A stretch of 64,000 bases of DNA from NCBI RefSeq assembly GCF_003996965.1, contig NZ_QWDM01000014.1:1-64000 (forward strand). Direction: 5' to 3'. This DNA is from Flavobacterium cupreum (GTDB lineage: Bacteria; Bacteroidota; Bacteroidia; Flavobacteriales; Flavobacteriaceae). A program made the position numbers and the translations under genes. Under the pieces are notes generated by a model. It was not told the DNA's origin. It saw nothing but the letters and a program-made list of their open reading frames with translations, and did not search any database. Each line of letters begins with the position of its first letter. Positions within the stretch are counted from its first letter, which is position 1. Positions 16,037 to 25,416 of this stretch are shown here, piece by piece.

Positions 16037-16906
16037 TTAATTCCCCGCCAGTTTATTCAACGTATAAGTAATCAATTTGTCTACAGCTCTGTACGGATCC
16101 TCACTAAAAGTTCCGGAAGCACGGTTGGCGATAATAGCATTTAATGATAATGCTTTATGCCCTAAAAGTGCCGAAAGACCATAAATAGCCGCGGTTTCCA
16201 TTTCCAGATTTGTGATTTGGCTGTCATTGAACGTAAAATTATCCATTTTAGCATTCAGTTCCTCATCCTGGATATTTAAACGCAGTACACGCCCCTGCGG
16301 ACCGTAGAATCCTCCTGCTGTTGCTGTAATTCCTTTGAAAATCTTATCGGATTCGATAATTTTTTCCAGTTCCTCCGAACAGGCAATCGCGTAAGGTCTT
16401 CCTTTTCGGATGTCCCAGTTGGTATGTGCAATAAAAGCGTCTTCGATAGCCGCATTCGAAACTTCATCAATTAAGTAGGAGCGAAGCATATTGTCTAATC
16501 CTAATCCGAATTTTGATAGTACAAAACTGTCTACCGGAATGTTTTCCTGCAAAGATCCCGAAGTTCCGATCCTGATAATATTCAGGGAAGTCAGATTTTC
16601 TTTTGGCTGACGCGTTTTCAGGTCAATATTGACTAAAGCGTCTAATTCGTTGATAACGATATCAATGTTGTCAGGTCCGATTCCGGTTGACATTACCGAA
16701 ATACGTTTTCCTTTGTAAATCCCGGTTTGGGTTTTGAATTCTCTTTTTTGAGTTGAAAATTCGATGGAATCAAAAAACTGGGTAATTTTTTCTACTCTGT
16801 TCTGGTCGCCGACAAAAATTATATCGTTGGCTATGTGTTCCGGAAGAAGGTTTAAGTGATAAACACTTCCGTCAGGGTTTAGTATTAATTCTGATGCTTG
16901 TATCAT
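16037..16906 (-). CDS. Nucleoside phosphorylase (uridine phosphorylase type)
   Basis: 289 residues of the PNP/UDP phosphorylase family: FVGDQNRVEKI (phosphate-binding start), SVMSTGIGPDNIDIVINEL, IRIGTSGSLQENIPVDSFVLS and LEMETAAIYGLSALLGHKALSLNAIIANR, where the E-M-E segment contacts ribose. It would cleave a nucleoside with phosphate to free base and ribose-1-phosphate in salvage. Uridine specificity is likely but not proven from motifs. It is a single minus-strand gene. Confidence 0.85.
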   Translation of the reverse strand: MIQASELILNPDGSVYHLNLLPEHIANDIIFVGDQNRVEKITQFFDSIEFSTQKREFKTQTGIYKGKRISVMSTGIGPDNIDIVINELDALVNIDLKTRQPKENLTSLNIIRIGTSGSLQENIPVDSFVLSKFGLGLDNMLRSYLIDEVSNAAIEDAFIAHTNWDIRKGRPYAIACSEELEKIIESDKIFKGITATAGGFYGPQGRVLRLNIQDEELNAKMDNFTFNDSQITNLEMETAAIYGLSALLGHKALSLNAIIANRASGTFSEDPYRAVDKLITYTLNKLAGN

Positions 16907-17000
16907 TTTTTTTGAGGTGCTAAGGTTTTGAGGTGCTAAGGTGCTGAGTTTTTTTCTGAAATTTTAAATCTAAACTCTAAAATCAGAAATCTAAAATCTC

Positions 17001-17333
17001 CTATCCTCCAACTCTTTTGGTTTTAAATCCTTTTTCTTTTAAAATGGCCATAATCTTATCGCGATAATCCCCCTGAATAATAATGGAATCATCCTTGAAG
17101 GTGCCGCCGACGCTTAGTTTCGTTTTGATTTCTTTCGCTAAAATTTTAAAGTCCTCGTCACTGCCTTCATAACCTTCGATTATGGTGGTTGCTTTTCCTT
17201 TTCTTTTTTCGAATTTGCAGATCATGGGCTCTTTCTGAACATAAAGCACGTGATCTTCCTGCTGAACTTCTTCCGGTTCAGTGGATTCGATATGATCGGG
17301 AAACAAATTTTTTAACTGATCTTGTAAATCCAT
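17001..17333 (-). CDS. SUI1/eIF1-like translation factor (YciH family)
   Basis: 110 residues. The C-terminal half is the SUI1 fold: KRKGKATTIIEGYEGSDEDFKILAKEIKTKLSVGGTFKDDSIIIQGDYRDKIMAILKEKGFKTKRVGG, including the basic loop and the VGGT and IQGD signatures. The bacterial homologue YciH may influence start-codon selection; its role is not essential in known species. The N-terminal 45 residues are acidic and poorly conserved. Confidence 0.85.
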   Translation of the reverse strand: MDLQDQLKNLFPDHIESTEPEEVQQEDHVLYVQKEPMICKFEKRKGKATTIIEGYEGSDEDFKILAKEIKTKLSVGGTFKDDSIIIQGDYRDKIMAILKEKGFKTKRVGG

Positions 17334-17385
17334 AAATTTTTTATTGTAAAAAAATAAACTTCAACTATTAAGGTTTTTAAAAATT

Positions 17386-17424
17386 AAATTCCAAATTCCA
17401 ATGGAATCTTGGAATTTGGAATTT
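17386..17424. repeat. Palindrome of AATTCCAAATTCCA type
   Basis: Perfect 15-bp arms (17386-17400 and 17410-17424) surround a 9-nt loop between two minus-strand genes. The same TTGGAATTTGGAATTT motif recurs near 709-742, 30919-30980, 57271-57295 and 57719-57752. Confidence 0.85.
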
Positions 17425-17448
17425 TAATATTGGAATTCATTTAAGTTT

Positions 17449-18399
17449 TTATTTTTTAATCAAACCTAAATCTACTAAACGTTCATATAAGTAGTCTCCT
17501 GCCGTAATATCTTCAAATTTCTTGGGATTTTCAGCATCAATGCAATTTTCTAAACAATCCAGGCGCATATCGCTTACAGGATGCATAAAAAACGGAATCG
17601 AGTAACGTGAAGTGCCCCATAATTCTCTTGGCGGGTTCACCACCTGATGAATAGTCGATTTTAATTTGTTATTAGTATGCCTAGAAAGCATATCTCCAAC
17701 ATTGATCACTAATTCATCATCCTGCGCGATAGCATCAATCCATTCGCCATCATGATTTTGAACTTGTAATCCTTTACCCTGGGCACCCATTAAAAGTGTG
17801 ATCAGGTTAATATCTCCGTGAGCCGCAGCACGAATGGCATTTTCAGGCTCGGAAGTAATAGGCGGATAGTGAATTGGTCTTAAAATAGAATTTCCCTCTT
17901 TCGCATACTGGTCAAAATAAAACTCATCCAGACCTAAATGCAAAGCCAGCGCTCTTAAAACATAAACACCTGTTTTTTCAAGCATTTGATAGGCTTCTTT
18001 ACCCACTGCATTAAAACGAGGTAATTCTTTTACTTCTACGTTATCCGGATATTCTGAAGCGTATTTGGAATCTTTGTCAACGTATTGACCAAAATGCCAG
18101 AACTCTTTTAAATCTCCCTCTTTTCGCCCTTTGGCATGTTCTTTTCCAAAAGAAACATAACCTCTTTGGCCACCAATTCCGGGAATTTCATAATTATGCT
18201 TGGTTGCTACTGGCAAGGCGAAAAATTTTCTTATTTCACCATAAAGTTCGTCTACTAACTGATCATCTAAGAAATGACCTTTTAAGGCTACGAAGCCAAT
18301 GTTCTCAAATGCACTGCCGATTTCATTTACAAATTTTTGTTTACGTTCCGGGTCGCCCGAAAGGAAATCACGTAAGTCTACACTAGGAATGTTTTGCAT
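17449..18399 (-). CDS. Fe(II)/2-oxoglutarate-type dioxygenase, isopenicillin N synthase family
   Basis: 316 residues. The N-terminal DIOX_N part (VDLRDFLSGDPERKQKFVNEIGSAFENIGFVALKGH) is followed by the jelly-roll with its iron ligands HxD in AAHGDINLITLLMG and the distal His in KSTIHQVVNPP, plus RYSIPFFMHP (RxS, which binds the carboxylate of 2-oxoglutarate or substrate). The natural substrate is unknown. No peptide synthetase or other antibiotic-cluster gene is nearby, so a beta-lactam role is unlikely. Confidence 0.88.
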   Translation of the reverse strand: MQNIPSVDLRDFLSGDPERKQKFVNEIGSAFENIGFVALKGHFLDDQLVDELYGEIRKFFALPVATKHNYEIPGIGGQRGYVSFGKEHAKGRKEGDLKEFWHFGQYVDKDSKYASEYPDNVEVKELPRFNAVGKEAYQMLEKTGVYVLRALALHLGLDEFYFDQYAKEGNSILRPIHYPPITSEPENAIRAAAHGDINLITLLMGAQGKGLQVQNHDGEWIDAIAQDDELVINVGDMLSRHTNNKLKSTIHQVVNPPRELWGTSRYSIPFFMHPVSDMRLDCLENCIDAENPKKFEDITAGDYLYERLVDLGLIKK

Positions 18400-18749
18400 A
18401 CTTTACATTTTTTATTTAAAGATAAAAGACATAGAAAAGTCTTTCAATAACAAAGGTAGATAATATTTTATATTTCAATTTTAAATTTTTAGATAAAATT
18501 CATTTGTTTATTTGATTCCGAATATATCCATGCCTCGTATTTCACTGTCTAAACAGTACATTTGAATACCAATCCTGTGATTAAGAATAAAAAATGTACT
18601 TTTCTAAAGAAAAAGAATCCGGCAGTTATTAAATTTTATATTTTTATTTCTGCTAAACAAAAACTTTAAAAATATTTAATTATTTAACAAATACTGTTAA
18701 AATTGTTATATTTTTATATATTTGAAGACTATAAAAAACACCCTGAAAA
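18400..18749. promoter_or_regulatory. 350-bp gene-free divergent region with promoter of the E1 gene
   Basis: AT-rich DNA between the divergent oxygenase and E1 genes. TATATTTG at 18717-18724 fits the -7 element for the E1 gene (start at 18750), though the -33 element is weak. A 9-bp inverted repeat, AGTACATTT (18555-18563) and AAATGTACT (18592-18600), may be a regulator site. No gene or RNA is recognised in it. Confidence 0.5.
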
Positions 18750-20726
18750 ATGATCTTTTACAGACAAAACTTAACCGATTCGCAACTTTTAGATTTATAT
18801 AAAAAAATACTAAAACCGAGATTGATAGAAGAAAAAATGCTCATCCTGATCCGTCAGGGTAAAGTATCCAAATGGTTTTCCGGAATAGGGCAGGAAGCAA
18901 TAGCCGTAGGAGTTACCGCTGCTCTGGATGAATCAGAATATGTATTGCCGATGCACCGTAATCTGGGTGTTTTCACGACCAGAAATATTCCGTTGTACCG
19001 ACTATTCTCGCAATGGCAGGGAAAAGCAAACGGTTTTACCAAAGGAAGAGATCGCAGTTTTCACTTCGGAACCCAGGAATACAATATTATTGGTATGATT
19101 TCGCATCTCGGTCCGCAATTGGGGATCGCAGACGGAATTGCACTGGCCGACAAACTTAAGGACAACAAAAAAGTAACCGCCGTTTTTACCGGTGAAGGCG
19201 CTACAAGCGAAGGGGATTTTCACGAAGCACTGAATATTGCAGCCGTATGGAAGTTACCCGTAATGTTTATAATTGAAAACAATGGTTACGGTCTTTCTAC
19301 ACCAACCAATGAACAATATCTTTGCGAAAATCTCGCCGACAAAGGCATTGGTTATGGCATTGAAAGTTATATTATCGACGGTAATAATATTGTTGAAGTC
19401 TACAATAAACTGACGCAGCTTAAGGCTGAAATGATTGAAAACCCGCATCCGGTTTTACTGGAATTTAAAACCTTCAGAATGCGCGGCCACGAAGAGGCGA
19501 GTGGTACCAAATATGTTCCTCAGGAATTAATGGACGAATGGGCTGCGAAAGATCCGGTGGCCAATTACAGGGCTTATTTAACAGAAGCCGGGATTCTGAC
19601 AGCCGAATTTGACGAAGCTTTGCACAGCGAAATAAAACAGGAAATAGACGAAAATCTGGCTATTGCCAATGCAGAACCTGAAATTGTACCTACCTATAGC
19701 GGAGAATTAGATGATGTTTACAAACGGTATCAACATGAGGAAGTTAACCCGTCATCTTCCTCTGAAAACATCCGCTTTATTGATGCCATACGCAATGGTT
19801 TGAATCAATCCATGCAGCGTCATAAAAACCTCGTTATTATGGGGCAGGATATTGCAGAATACGGCGGGGCATTTAAAATTACAGATGGTTTTGTAGAACT
19901 CTACGGAAAAGGACGCGTCCGTAATACGCCTATTTGCGAAAGTGCCGTAGTTTCGGCCGGAATGGGATTATCGATTAATGGTTATAAGGCCATTGTAGAA
20001 ATGCAGTTTGCCGATTTTGTTTCAACAGGTTTCAATCCAATAGTCAATTTACTGGCAAAATCGCATTACCGCTGGGGAGAAAATGCCGATGTAGTGGTTC
20101 GTATGCCTTGTGGTGGCGGAACTCAGGCAGGACCTTTCCATTCACAGACCAATGAAGCGTGGTTTACTAAAACTCCGGGATTAAAAGTGGTGTATCCGGC
20201 TTTTCCTTATGATGCCAAGGGTTTATTAAATACTTCGATCAATGACCCGAATCCGGTTTTGTTTTTTGAACATAAACAATTGTACCGCAGCGTTTATCAG
20301 GATGTTCCGGAAGATTATTATACAATTCCGTTAGGAAAAGCAGCATTATTGAAGGAAGGAAGTGCCGTTACGATTATTGCTTTTGGAGCTCCGGTACACT
20401 GGGCTTTGCAGACGTTGGCTCAAAATCCTGAAATACAAGCCGACCTAATCGATTTAAGAACTTTGCAGCCGTTGGACACTGAAGCTATTTTTGCATCTGT
20501 TAAAAAGACCGGAAAAGTAATTATTTACCAGGAAGATACTTTGTTTGGCGGAATTGCAAGTGATATTTCAGCTTTGATTATGGAAGAATGTTTTGAATAT
20601 CTGGATGCTCCGGTAAAAAGGGTAGCAAGCCTTGATTCTCCTATTCCTTTCACAAAGGCTCTTGAAGATCAGTTTTTACCTAAAAATCGTTTTGAAGAAG
20701 TTTTATTGGCATTATTAGAATATTAA
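18750..20726 (+). CDS. 2-oxoacid dehydrogenase E1 component, fused alpha and beta subunits
   Basis: 658 residues. The N-terminal half is the E1-alpha domain (RQGKVSKWFSGIGQEAIAVG, then the thiamine diphosphate motif GEGATSEGDFHEALNIAAVW...NNGYGLSTPT). The C-terminal half from about residue 335 is E1-beta (IMGQDIAEYGGAFKITDGF, CESAVVSAGMGLSINGYKAIVEMQFADF). The branched-chain type is the likeliest, feeding acyl-CoA primers to branched fatty acids. It decarboxylates 2-oxoacids with ThDP and passes the acyl group to a lipoyl E2, which is not in this window. The alpha-beta fusion is common in Bacteroidota. Confidence 0.88.
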   Translation: MIFYRQNLTDSQLLDLYKKILKPRLIEEKMLILIRQGKVSKWFSGIGQEAIAVGVTAALDESEYVLPMHRNLGVFTTRNIPLYRLFSQWQGKANGFTKGRDRSFHFGTQEYNIIGMISHLGPQLGIADGIALADKLKDNKKVTAVFTGEGATSEGDFHEALNIAAVWKLPVMFIIENNGYGLSTPTNEQYLCENLADKGIGYGIESYIIDGNNIVEVYNKLTQLKAEMIENPHPVLLEFKTFRMRGHEEASGTKYVPQELMDEWAAKDPVANYRAYLTEAGILTAEFDEALHSEIKQEIDENLAIANAEPEIVPTYSGELDDVYKRYQHEEVNPSSSSENIRFIDAIRNGLNQSMQRHKNLVIMGQDIAEYGGAFKITDGFVELYGKGRVRNTPICESAVVSAGMGLSINGYKAIVEMQFADFVSTGFNPIVNLLAKSHYRWGENADVVVRMPCGGGTQAGPFHSQTNEAWFTKTPGLKVVYPAFPYDAKGLLNTSINDPNPVLFFEHKQLYRSVYQDVPEDYYTIPLGKAALLKEGSAVTIIAFGAPVHWALQTLAQNPEIQADLIDLRTLQPLDTEAIFASVKKTGKVIIYQEDTLFGGIASDISALIMEECFEYLDAPVKRVASLDSPIPFTKALEDQFLPKNRFEEVLLALLEY

Positions 20727-20773
20727 ACTTATTTTACAGCACCTTAAACCTTAGTATTACCAAATAATAAATT

Positions 20774-22516
20774 ATGAAAAAACTGCTTATTCCACTTTGC
20801 GCTGTAACATTACTGGTTTCCTGTAATAAAAGTGCAAATAGTACTGCCGATACTTCTGTAGATAAAAAATTCGATCACTATAAAGATGGTTTTGTCAGCG
20901 CATTATGGGAAGTATACCCAGGCTGGGCATCGAGCGTAGGCTACCATAAACTGGATAGTGTTTTGGTCATTCCGGATAGTAAAGACGAAAAAAAGCAACT
21001 GGATTTTGTTGCTGCGCAATTAGATTCCTTGAAACAATATGACATTGACGATTTATCCGATAAGAATAAAACGGATTTCTACATGATCAAGAATCAAATG
21101 GATGCTATTATTTTCAGTACAAAAAAAATGAAATCTTCCCAATGGAATCCTTCTGAATATAATGTCTGTGGTTCTTTTGCGGAAATACTGAACGGAAGCT
21201 ATGATACCCTGGAGATTCGTTTGAAAGCTTTTAATACGAAGATGAACGGAATTCCTGCCTACTATGAAGCTGCAAAAAAGAATATCAAAAACCCAACCCT
21301 GGAGCACACGGAACTTGCCATAGCACAAAATTTAGGCGGATCGTCTGTTTTTGAAGGTGAACTGAACGCTGCTCTGGATAAAAGCAAACTGACTGCTGCC
21401 GAGAAAAAAGAAATATTGGACAAAGCCAAAGTTTCCGTTAAAGCAATTGCAGATTATGTAGACTGGCTGAAAAAATTACCGAACAAAACACCGCGTTCTT
21501 TTAGATTGGGAACGGAATTGTATGCTGAGAAATTCGATTTGGACATTCAGTCGGGTTACAATGTAGATCAGATCTATAAAATAGCAGTTGACCATAAAAA
21601 AGACCTGCACGACAAGATGTTCGTACTGGCAGATAAACTTTGGAATAAATACAAAGGAAGTGCGCCAAAACCAGCGGACAGGTTAGATTTAATCAAACAG
21701 GTTATTGATAAAATTTCATTGCAGCATACAACACCTGAAAAGTTCCAATCTGAAATTGAAAAACAAATTCCGGAACTGACCGCTTATGTAAAAGCAAAAG
21801 ATTTACTGTACATCGATCCGTCAAAACCACTTGTAGTGCGAAAAGAACCTGCATATATGGCGGGAGTAGCAGGAGCATCGATCTCTGCACCGGGACCTTA
21901 TGACAAAAATGCGAACACCTATTATAACGTAGGAAGCATGTCGGGCTGGACAGCAGAGAATTCTGAAAGCTATTTACGTGAATACAATGATTATATTCTT
22001 CAGATCTTAAACATACACGAGGCAATTCCGGGACATTATACCCAATTAGTCTATAGCAATCAATCGCCAAGTATTATAAAATCAATTTTAGGAAATGGCG
22101 CAATGGTAGAAGGATGGGCGGTTTATGCCGAAAAAATGATGCTGGAAAGCGGTTACAAGAATTCAGATGAAATGTGGCTGATGTATTATAAGTGGAATTT
22201 AAGAACTACCTGCAATACCATTTTAGATATCAGTGTTCATACCAAAAATATGTCCAAAGCAGACGCTCTTGATTTATTGACTAAAGAAGCCTTCCAGCAG
22301 CAGGCTGAAGCTGATGGCAAGTGGAGACGCGTTACCTTATCACAGGTTCAGCTTTGTTCCTATTTTACCGGATACACTGAAATCTATAATTTAAGGGAAG
22401 ACCTTAAAAAGCAACAGGGAAAAGACTTTAACCTGAAAAAATTTCATGAAAAATTCCTAAGTTTCGGAAGTGCTCCCGTGAAGTACATTAAGGAACTGAT
22501 GCTGTCTAAAGAGTAA
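20774..22516 (+). CDS. DUF885 family lipoprotein (putative metallopeptidase)
   Basis: 580 residues with a lipoprotein signal (lipobox LVSC, Cys17). The DUF885 hallmark NIHEAIPGHYTQLVYSN (about residues 413-429), with His-Glu and a second His in an HExxPGH-type motif, indicates a zinc peptidase-like fold. Downstream, MVEGWAVYAEKMMLE supplies a candidate third ligand Glu. It is probably anchored to the outer or inner membrane and exposed to the periplasm. It lies 47 bp after the E1 gene and ends at a strong terminator. Confidence 0.85.
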   Translation: MKKLLIPLCAVTLLVSCNKSANSTADTSVDKKFDHYKDGFVSALWEVYPGWASSVGYHKLDSVLVIPDSKDEKKQLDFVAAQLDSLKQYDIDDLSDKNKTDFYMIKNQMDAIIFSTKKMKSSQWNPSEYNVCGSFAEILNGSYDTLEIRLKAFNTKMNGIPAYYEAAKKNIKNPTLEHTELAIAQNLGGSSVFEGELNAALDKSKLTAAEKKEILDKAKVSVKAIADYVDWLKKLPNKTPRSFRLGTELYAEKFDLDIQSGYNVDQIYKIAVDHKKDLHDKMFVLADKLWNKYKGSAPKPADRLDLIKQVIDKISLQHTTPEKFQSEIEKQIPELTAYVKAKDLLYIDPSKPLVVRKEPAYMAGVAGASISAPGPYDKNANTYYNVGSMSGWTAENSESYLREYNDYILQILNIHEAIPGHYTQLVYSNQSPSIIKSILGNGAMVEGWAVYAEKMMLESGYKNSDEMWLMYYKWNLRTTCNTILDISVHTKNMSKADALDLLTKEAFQQQAEADGKWRRVTLSQVQLCSYFTGYTEIYNLREDLKKQQGKDFNLKKFHEKFLSFGSAPVKYIKELMLSKE

Positions 22517-22522
22517 TTTTTC

Positions 22523-22572
22523 CAAAAAAAAAAAGAGGCTTTTTCCGTAGTGGAAAAGCCTCTTTTTTTTTT
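22523..22572. terminator. Bidirectional terminator
   Basis: GAGGCTTTTTCC and GGAAAAGCCTC form a stem with one bulged T, flanked by long A and T runs, between the DUF885 gene (+) and the gene at 22638 (-). Confidence 0.85.
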
Positions 22573-22593
22573 AGTATTCAGTCTCAGTGTTAA

Positions 22594-22629
22594 ACTTGAA
22601 ACTTGAAACCTGAAACCTGAAACCTGAAA
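22594..22629. repeat. Tandem CTTGAAACCTGAAACCTGAAA repeat
   Basis: Several copies of the 7-mer CTGAAAC follow each other. Longer inverted versions of the same motif occur at 28002-28067 and 49277-49342. Confidence 0.8.
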
Positions 22630-22637
22630 CAAAAAAA

Positions 22638-23039
22638 CTACCCCGCCTGCACTTCAAACAACTGCACCTGGCTTTTCAAACGGTCGATCAGTAAATTCAT
22701 CATTCTTTTGTTCAGGCTTGATGAATTCTGAATATAGGTATTGTATTCTTCAACAGTAAAAAGCGCTATTGCCATTCCTTTAAGGGAATTTCTGAATTTA
22801 ATGTCTTTCTGGATTGAATTTTCGATGGTTTGTAATTTTTTTTCAACGGTATACGAATAGAAATCGGCTTTGTTTTTATTGGCATAGTTGATAAAAGCGG
22901 CGATAAAGAGGTCATTCTGAAGTTTTAAAACCGGTCGGATCGTCTGATTTTGGAACAACTCATCTGCCGAAGACTGAGCACTTACAGTTCCTAAAGTTTC
23001 GCCTCTGAATTCTTTTAAAAAAGTGTCTCTGTCTGTCAT
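22638..23039 (-). CDS. Conserved helical protein of unknown function
   Basis: 133 residues, mainly helical, no signal peptide. It begins MTDRDTFLKEFRGETLGTVSAQSSADELFQNQTIRPVLKLQNDLFIAAFINYANKNKADFY and ends in a long helix (SLNKRMMNLLIDRLKSQVQLFEV). I recognise it as a type seen in Flavobacteriia but cannot name a domain or function. It is divergent from the thioesterase gene at 23110. Confidence 0.6.
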   Translation of the reverse strand: MTDRDTFLKEFRGETLGTVSAQSSADELFQNQTIRPVLKLQNDLFIAAFINYANKNKADFYSYTVEKKLQTIENSIQKDIKFRNSLKGMAIALFTVEEYNTYIQNSSSLNKRMMNLLIDRLKSQVQLFEVQAG

Positions 23040-23082
23040 GTTTTTTCTTTAAAATTAAAGAAAAAATCCCATAGTAAAAACC

Positions 23083-23090
23083 TATTTTTG
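23083..23090 (+). promoter_or_regulatory. -7 promoter element of the thioesterase gene
   Basis: TATTTTTG fits TAnnTTTG and lies 20 bp before the start at 23110, implying a very short leader. Confidence 0.5.
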
Positions 23091-23109
23091 TTTTATATAA
23101 AATAAAAAT

Positions 23110-23493
23110 ATGCGATTTCATACCAGAAAGTGGGTTAAGCCTCAGGACTTAAATCCAAACGGAACTTTATTTGGCGGACATTTATTGTCCTGGATTGATG
23201 AAGAACTGGCATTGTACAGTATTATTCAGTTGCAGAATCAAAAGGTGGTGACCAAATACATGTCAGAGATTAATTTCAAAAGTTCCGCCAGACAGGGAGA
23301 CATTGTTGAAATCGGAATTGATGTGGTAAAATTCGGCAACACTTCCCTGGTACTCAAATGTGCCGTGAGAAACATGATGACACGTGAAATTATTATTACA
23401 ATTGACAACGCTACAATGGTCAATTTAGATGAAAGCGGCAAACCGCTCGCACACGGAAAAACACAAATTGAATTTGTAAAAGACCGTTTGTAA
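23110..23493 (+). CDS. Acyl-CoA thioesterase, hotdog fold (YciA-like)
   Basis: 127 residues. The active-site helix NPNGTLFGGHLLSWIDEELALYS, with Asn, the FGG turn and Asp, is diagnostic of the acyl-CoA hydrolase (BACH/YciA) hotdog group. The central strand DIVEIGIDVVKFGNTSLVLKCAV follows. It hydrolyses acyl-CoAs to free acids and CoA in the cytosol; the chain-length preference cannot be read from sequence. Confidence 0.88.
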   Translation: MRFHTRKWVKPQDLNPNGTLFGGHLLSWIDEELALYSIIQLQNQKVVTKYMSEINFKSSARQGDIVEIGIDVVKFGNTSLVLKCAVRNMMTREIIITIDNATMVNLDESGKPLAHGKTQIEFVKDRL

Positions 23494-23545
23494 ACGTTAA
23501 TGCTTCTTTAAGCGTAAATTGTTTTAAAAAACAACAAAAGTAAAA

Positions 23546-23986
23546 ATGCAAAAAGTCCTTACAACTATACTTTCGTTTATCCTCTTCATTATTATATTTT
23601 CCTGTAATTCCAAAGAAGGAAAAGAAAAATACCAAAGGGCTTTATACCGTGCCGTGAATCAAAAAGACACTGCCATTCTTGAAATCAATATAAACGACAA
23701 ACGTTTTTTTGGCCGATATGAAATCTCGCATTATGGAGTAGGGAAGGACTCCGGAGAGGTACGTGGGGACATAAAAGGCGATACTTTACGCGGAGATTAC
23801 CATTACCTGACTTTCGGAGGAAGCTGGAAAAGAGTGCCGTTAGCGCTCCTGAAAAAAGACAGTAAATTATTTTTGGGAAAAGGGGTGGTGGGAACCTATT
23901 TTAATCTTCCGTGTTTTGTTCCGGACGTTCCCATAGAATACCATAATTCAGCCTTCATCTTCGAAGAAATCAAAACTGAAAAATAA
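23546..23986 (+). CDS. Small lipoprotein of unknown function
   Basis: 146 residues. The N-terminal signal ends in IIFSC (Cys22), so it is a lipoprotein. The mature part is beta-rich (AVNQKDTAILEININDKRFFGRYEISHYGVGKDSGEVRGDIKGDTLRGDYHYLTFGG), a pattern seen in several small Bacteroidota lipoproteins with no assigned role. It follows the thioesterase gene by 52 bp. Confidence 0.65.
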   Translation: MQKVLTTILSFILFIIIFSCNSKEGKEKYQRALYRAVNQKDTAILEININDKRFFGRYEISHYGVGKDSGEVRGDIKGDTLRGDYHYLTFGGSWKRVPLALLKKDSKLFLGKGVVGTYFNLPCFVPDVPIEYHNSAFIFEEIKTEK

Positions 23987-23993
23987 AAATAAA

Positions 23994-24158
23994 CCATATA
24001 AGGGATTTAAGTTCATGTAAGTTTTATTTTATATGCACTTAAATTACTTATATGGTAAAAAAATATTCCAATGGGTCAATTAAAACTAAGAAACAAACCA
24101 CACAGCCAGTTTAAAGCAAAGCTTAAATGAACTCAAATGATTTATATGATAAAAAAAA
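23994..24158. repeat. Degenerate inverted repeat of the CATATAAG/ATTTAAG type
   Basis: Segments ACCATATAAGGGATTTAAG and GCTTAAATGAACTCAAATGA with TTATATGAT lie in inverted orientation around similar internal copies (GCACTTAAATTACTTATATGG). They fill the gap between convergent genes. They look like a dispersed repeat; no gene is seen. Confidence 0.6.
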
Positions 24159-24159
24159 A

Positions 24160-25416
24160 TCAATCCAATCGGCCAATTTGCGATGGCAGTTCAAATATAT
24201 CGAGATCAAAATAGATCACTGAAGCCATTACATGATCAAAGATATCGGCCATGATGTATTCGTAGTTTGCCCACCGTTTATCACTTGAAAAAGCATAAAT
24301 TTCCAAAGGCACTCCGTGTTCTGTTGATTGTAACTGACGGCACATGATATGCATATCCTTATTCAATCCCGGATGCGTTAACAAATACTGCATGATATAT
24401 TTTCGAAACAGGCCCAGATTGGTCATATTTCGGCCATTTAGAGCCAGTGATTTATCAATTCCCCGCAAATCGTTGTATTTTTCAATTTCAGCCTGCCTGC
24501 TTTCTATATAGGAACTGATAAGCTGCACTTTTTTCATCAGATTCAGATCTTCGTTATTTAAAAAACGAATGCTGCTGCTTTTTATCAAAATGTGCCTCTT
24601 AATACGACGCCCATCCGATTTTTGCATACCGCGCCAGTTCTGGAAAGAATCGGAACTCAAAGCATAGGTTGGAATCGTGGTAATCGTATTGTCAAAATTT
24701 CGGACTTTTACTGTCGTGAGGTTAATTTCGATGACATCTCCGTCCGCGCCAAATTTATCCATCGTAATCCAGTCGCCAATTCGGACCATATCATTTATGG
24801 CCACCTGTACGCTGGATACAAATCCAAGAATAGTATCCCTGAAAATTAAAATTATAATAGCTGAAAGCGTTCCTAAAATAGTTAACAGTTCGCCTTGCTT
24901 GATACCGAATAATTTGGATATAATAATGGCAACACCAAATATCCAAAGGATAATCATGATAACCTGAACGAAACTGTCGATAGGTTTGTCGCTGTATTCC
25001 GGTTTCTGTTTTAAATAATCGCGCAAAGAATTAAAAATCGTACGGACAATCCATAATCCAAGCAAAACAATATAAACACCTACTATTTTTCCAAAAATCA
25101 GTTCCCAGTATTCATATTTGTCCAAAATCACCGGAACCGCTTTGTAAATAAAGAAAAACGGAATTAAATAAGCCGTATATCGGGTGGTTTTATTCTGAAT
25201 CAGGTAATCATCAAATTTTGTTTTGGTACGTTGTGCAAAAACAGCCGTCAACGTCACCAGCAGAAATTTGGCGGCATAATAAATAATATACGCCAGGGCG
25301 ATTAAAATGGCAATATTGAAAATCAGGCTGAAATAAGATGCAAAATTACGGCTCATGCCCCAATCCCTGAAAACCGGATACAAAAAGTTAAATATTTTAT
25401 CCAAAAACTTATGCAT
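24160..25416 (-). CDS. Mechanosensitive ion channel, MscS superfamily (YbdG-like)
   Basis: 418 residues. Five predicted membrane helices precede the MscS beta domain (VAINDMVRIGDWITMDKFGADGDVIEINLTTVKVRNFDNTITTIPTYALSSDSFQNW). The pore-lining TM segment is LTILGTLSAIIILIFRDTILGFVSSVQ. The length and the C-terminal stretch QSTEHGVPLEIYAFSSDKRWANYEYIMADIFDHV match YbdG-type channels (about 415 residues). It would open under hypo-osmotic stress. Its start overlaps the end of the DUF3817 gene by 8 bp, so the two are translated together. Confidence 0.9.
   Translation of the reverse strand: MHKFLDKIFNFLYPVFRDWGMSRNFASYFSLIFNIAILIALAYIIYYAAKFLLVTLTAVFAQRTKTKFDDYLIQNKTTRYTAYLIPFFFIYKAVPVILDKYEYWELIFGKIVGVYIVLLGLWIVRTIFNSLRDYLKQKPEYSDKPIDSFVQVIMIILWIFGVAIIISKLFGIKQGELLTILGTLSAIIILIFRDTILGFVSSVQVAINDMVRIGDWITMDKFGADGDVIEINLTTVKVRNFDNTITTIPTYALSSDSFQNWRGMQKSDGRRIKRHILIKSSSIRFLNNEDLNLMKKVQLISSYIESRQAEIEKYNDLRGIDKSLALNGRNMTNLGLFRKYIMQYLLTHPGLNKDMHIMCRQLQSTEHGVPLEIYAFSSDKRWANYEYIMADIFDHVMASVIYFDLDIFELPSQIGRLD

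Noticed and set aside
17449..18399. Beta-lactam biosynthesis gene
   Set aside because: The isopenicillin N synthase name refers to a broad oxygenase family; no peptide synthetase or partner gene is nearby.
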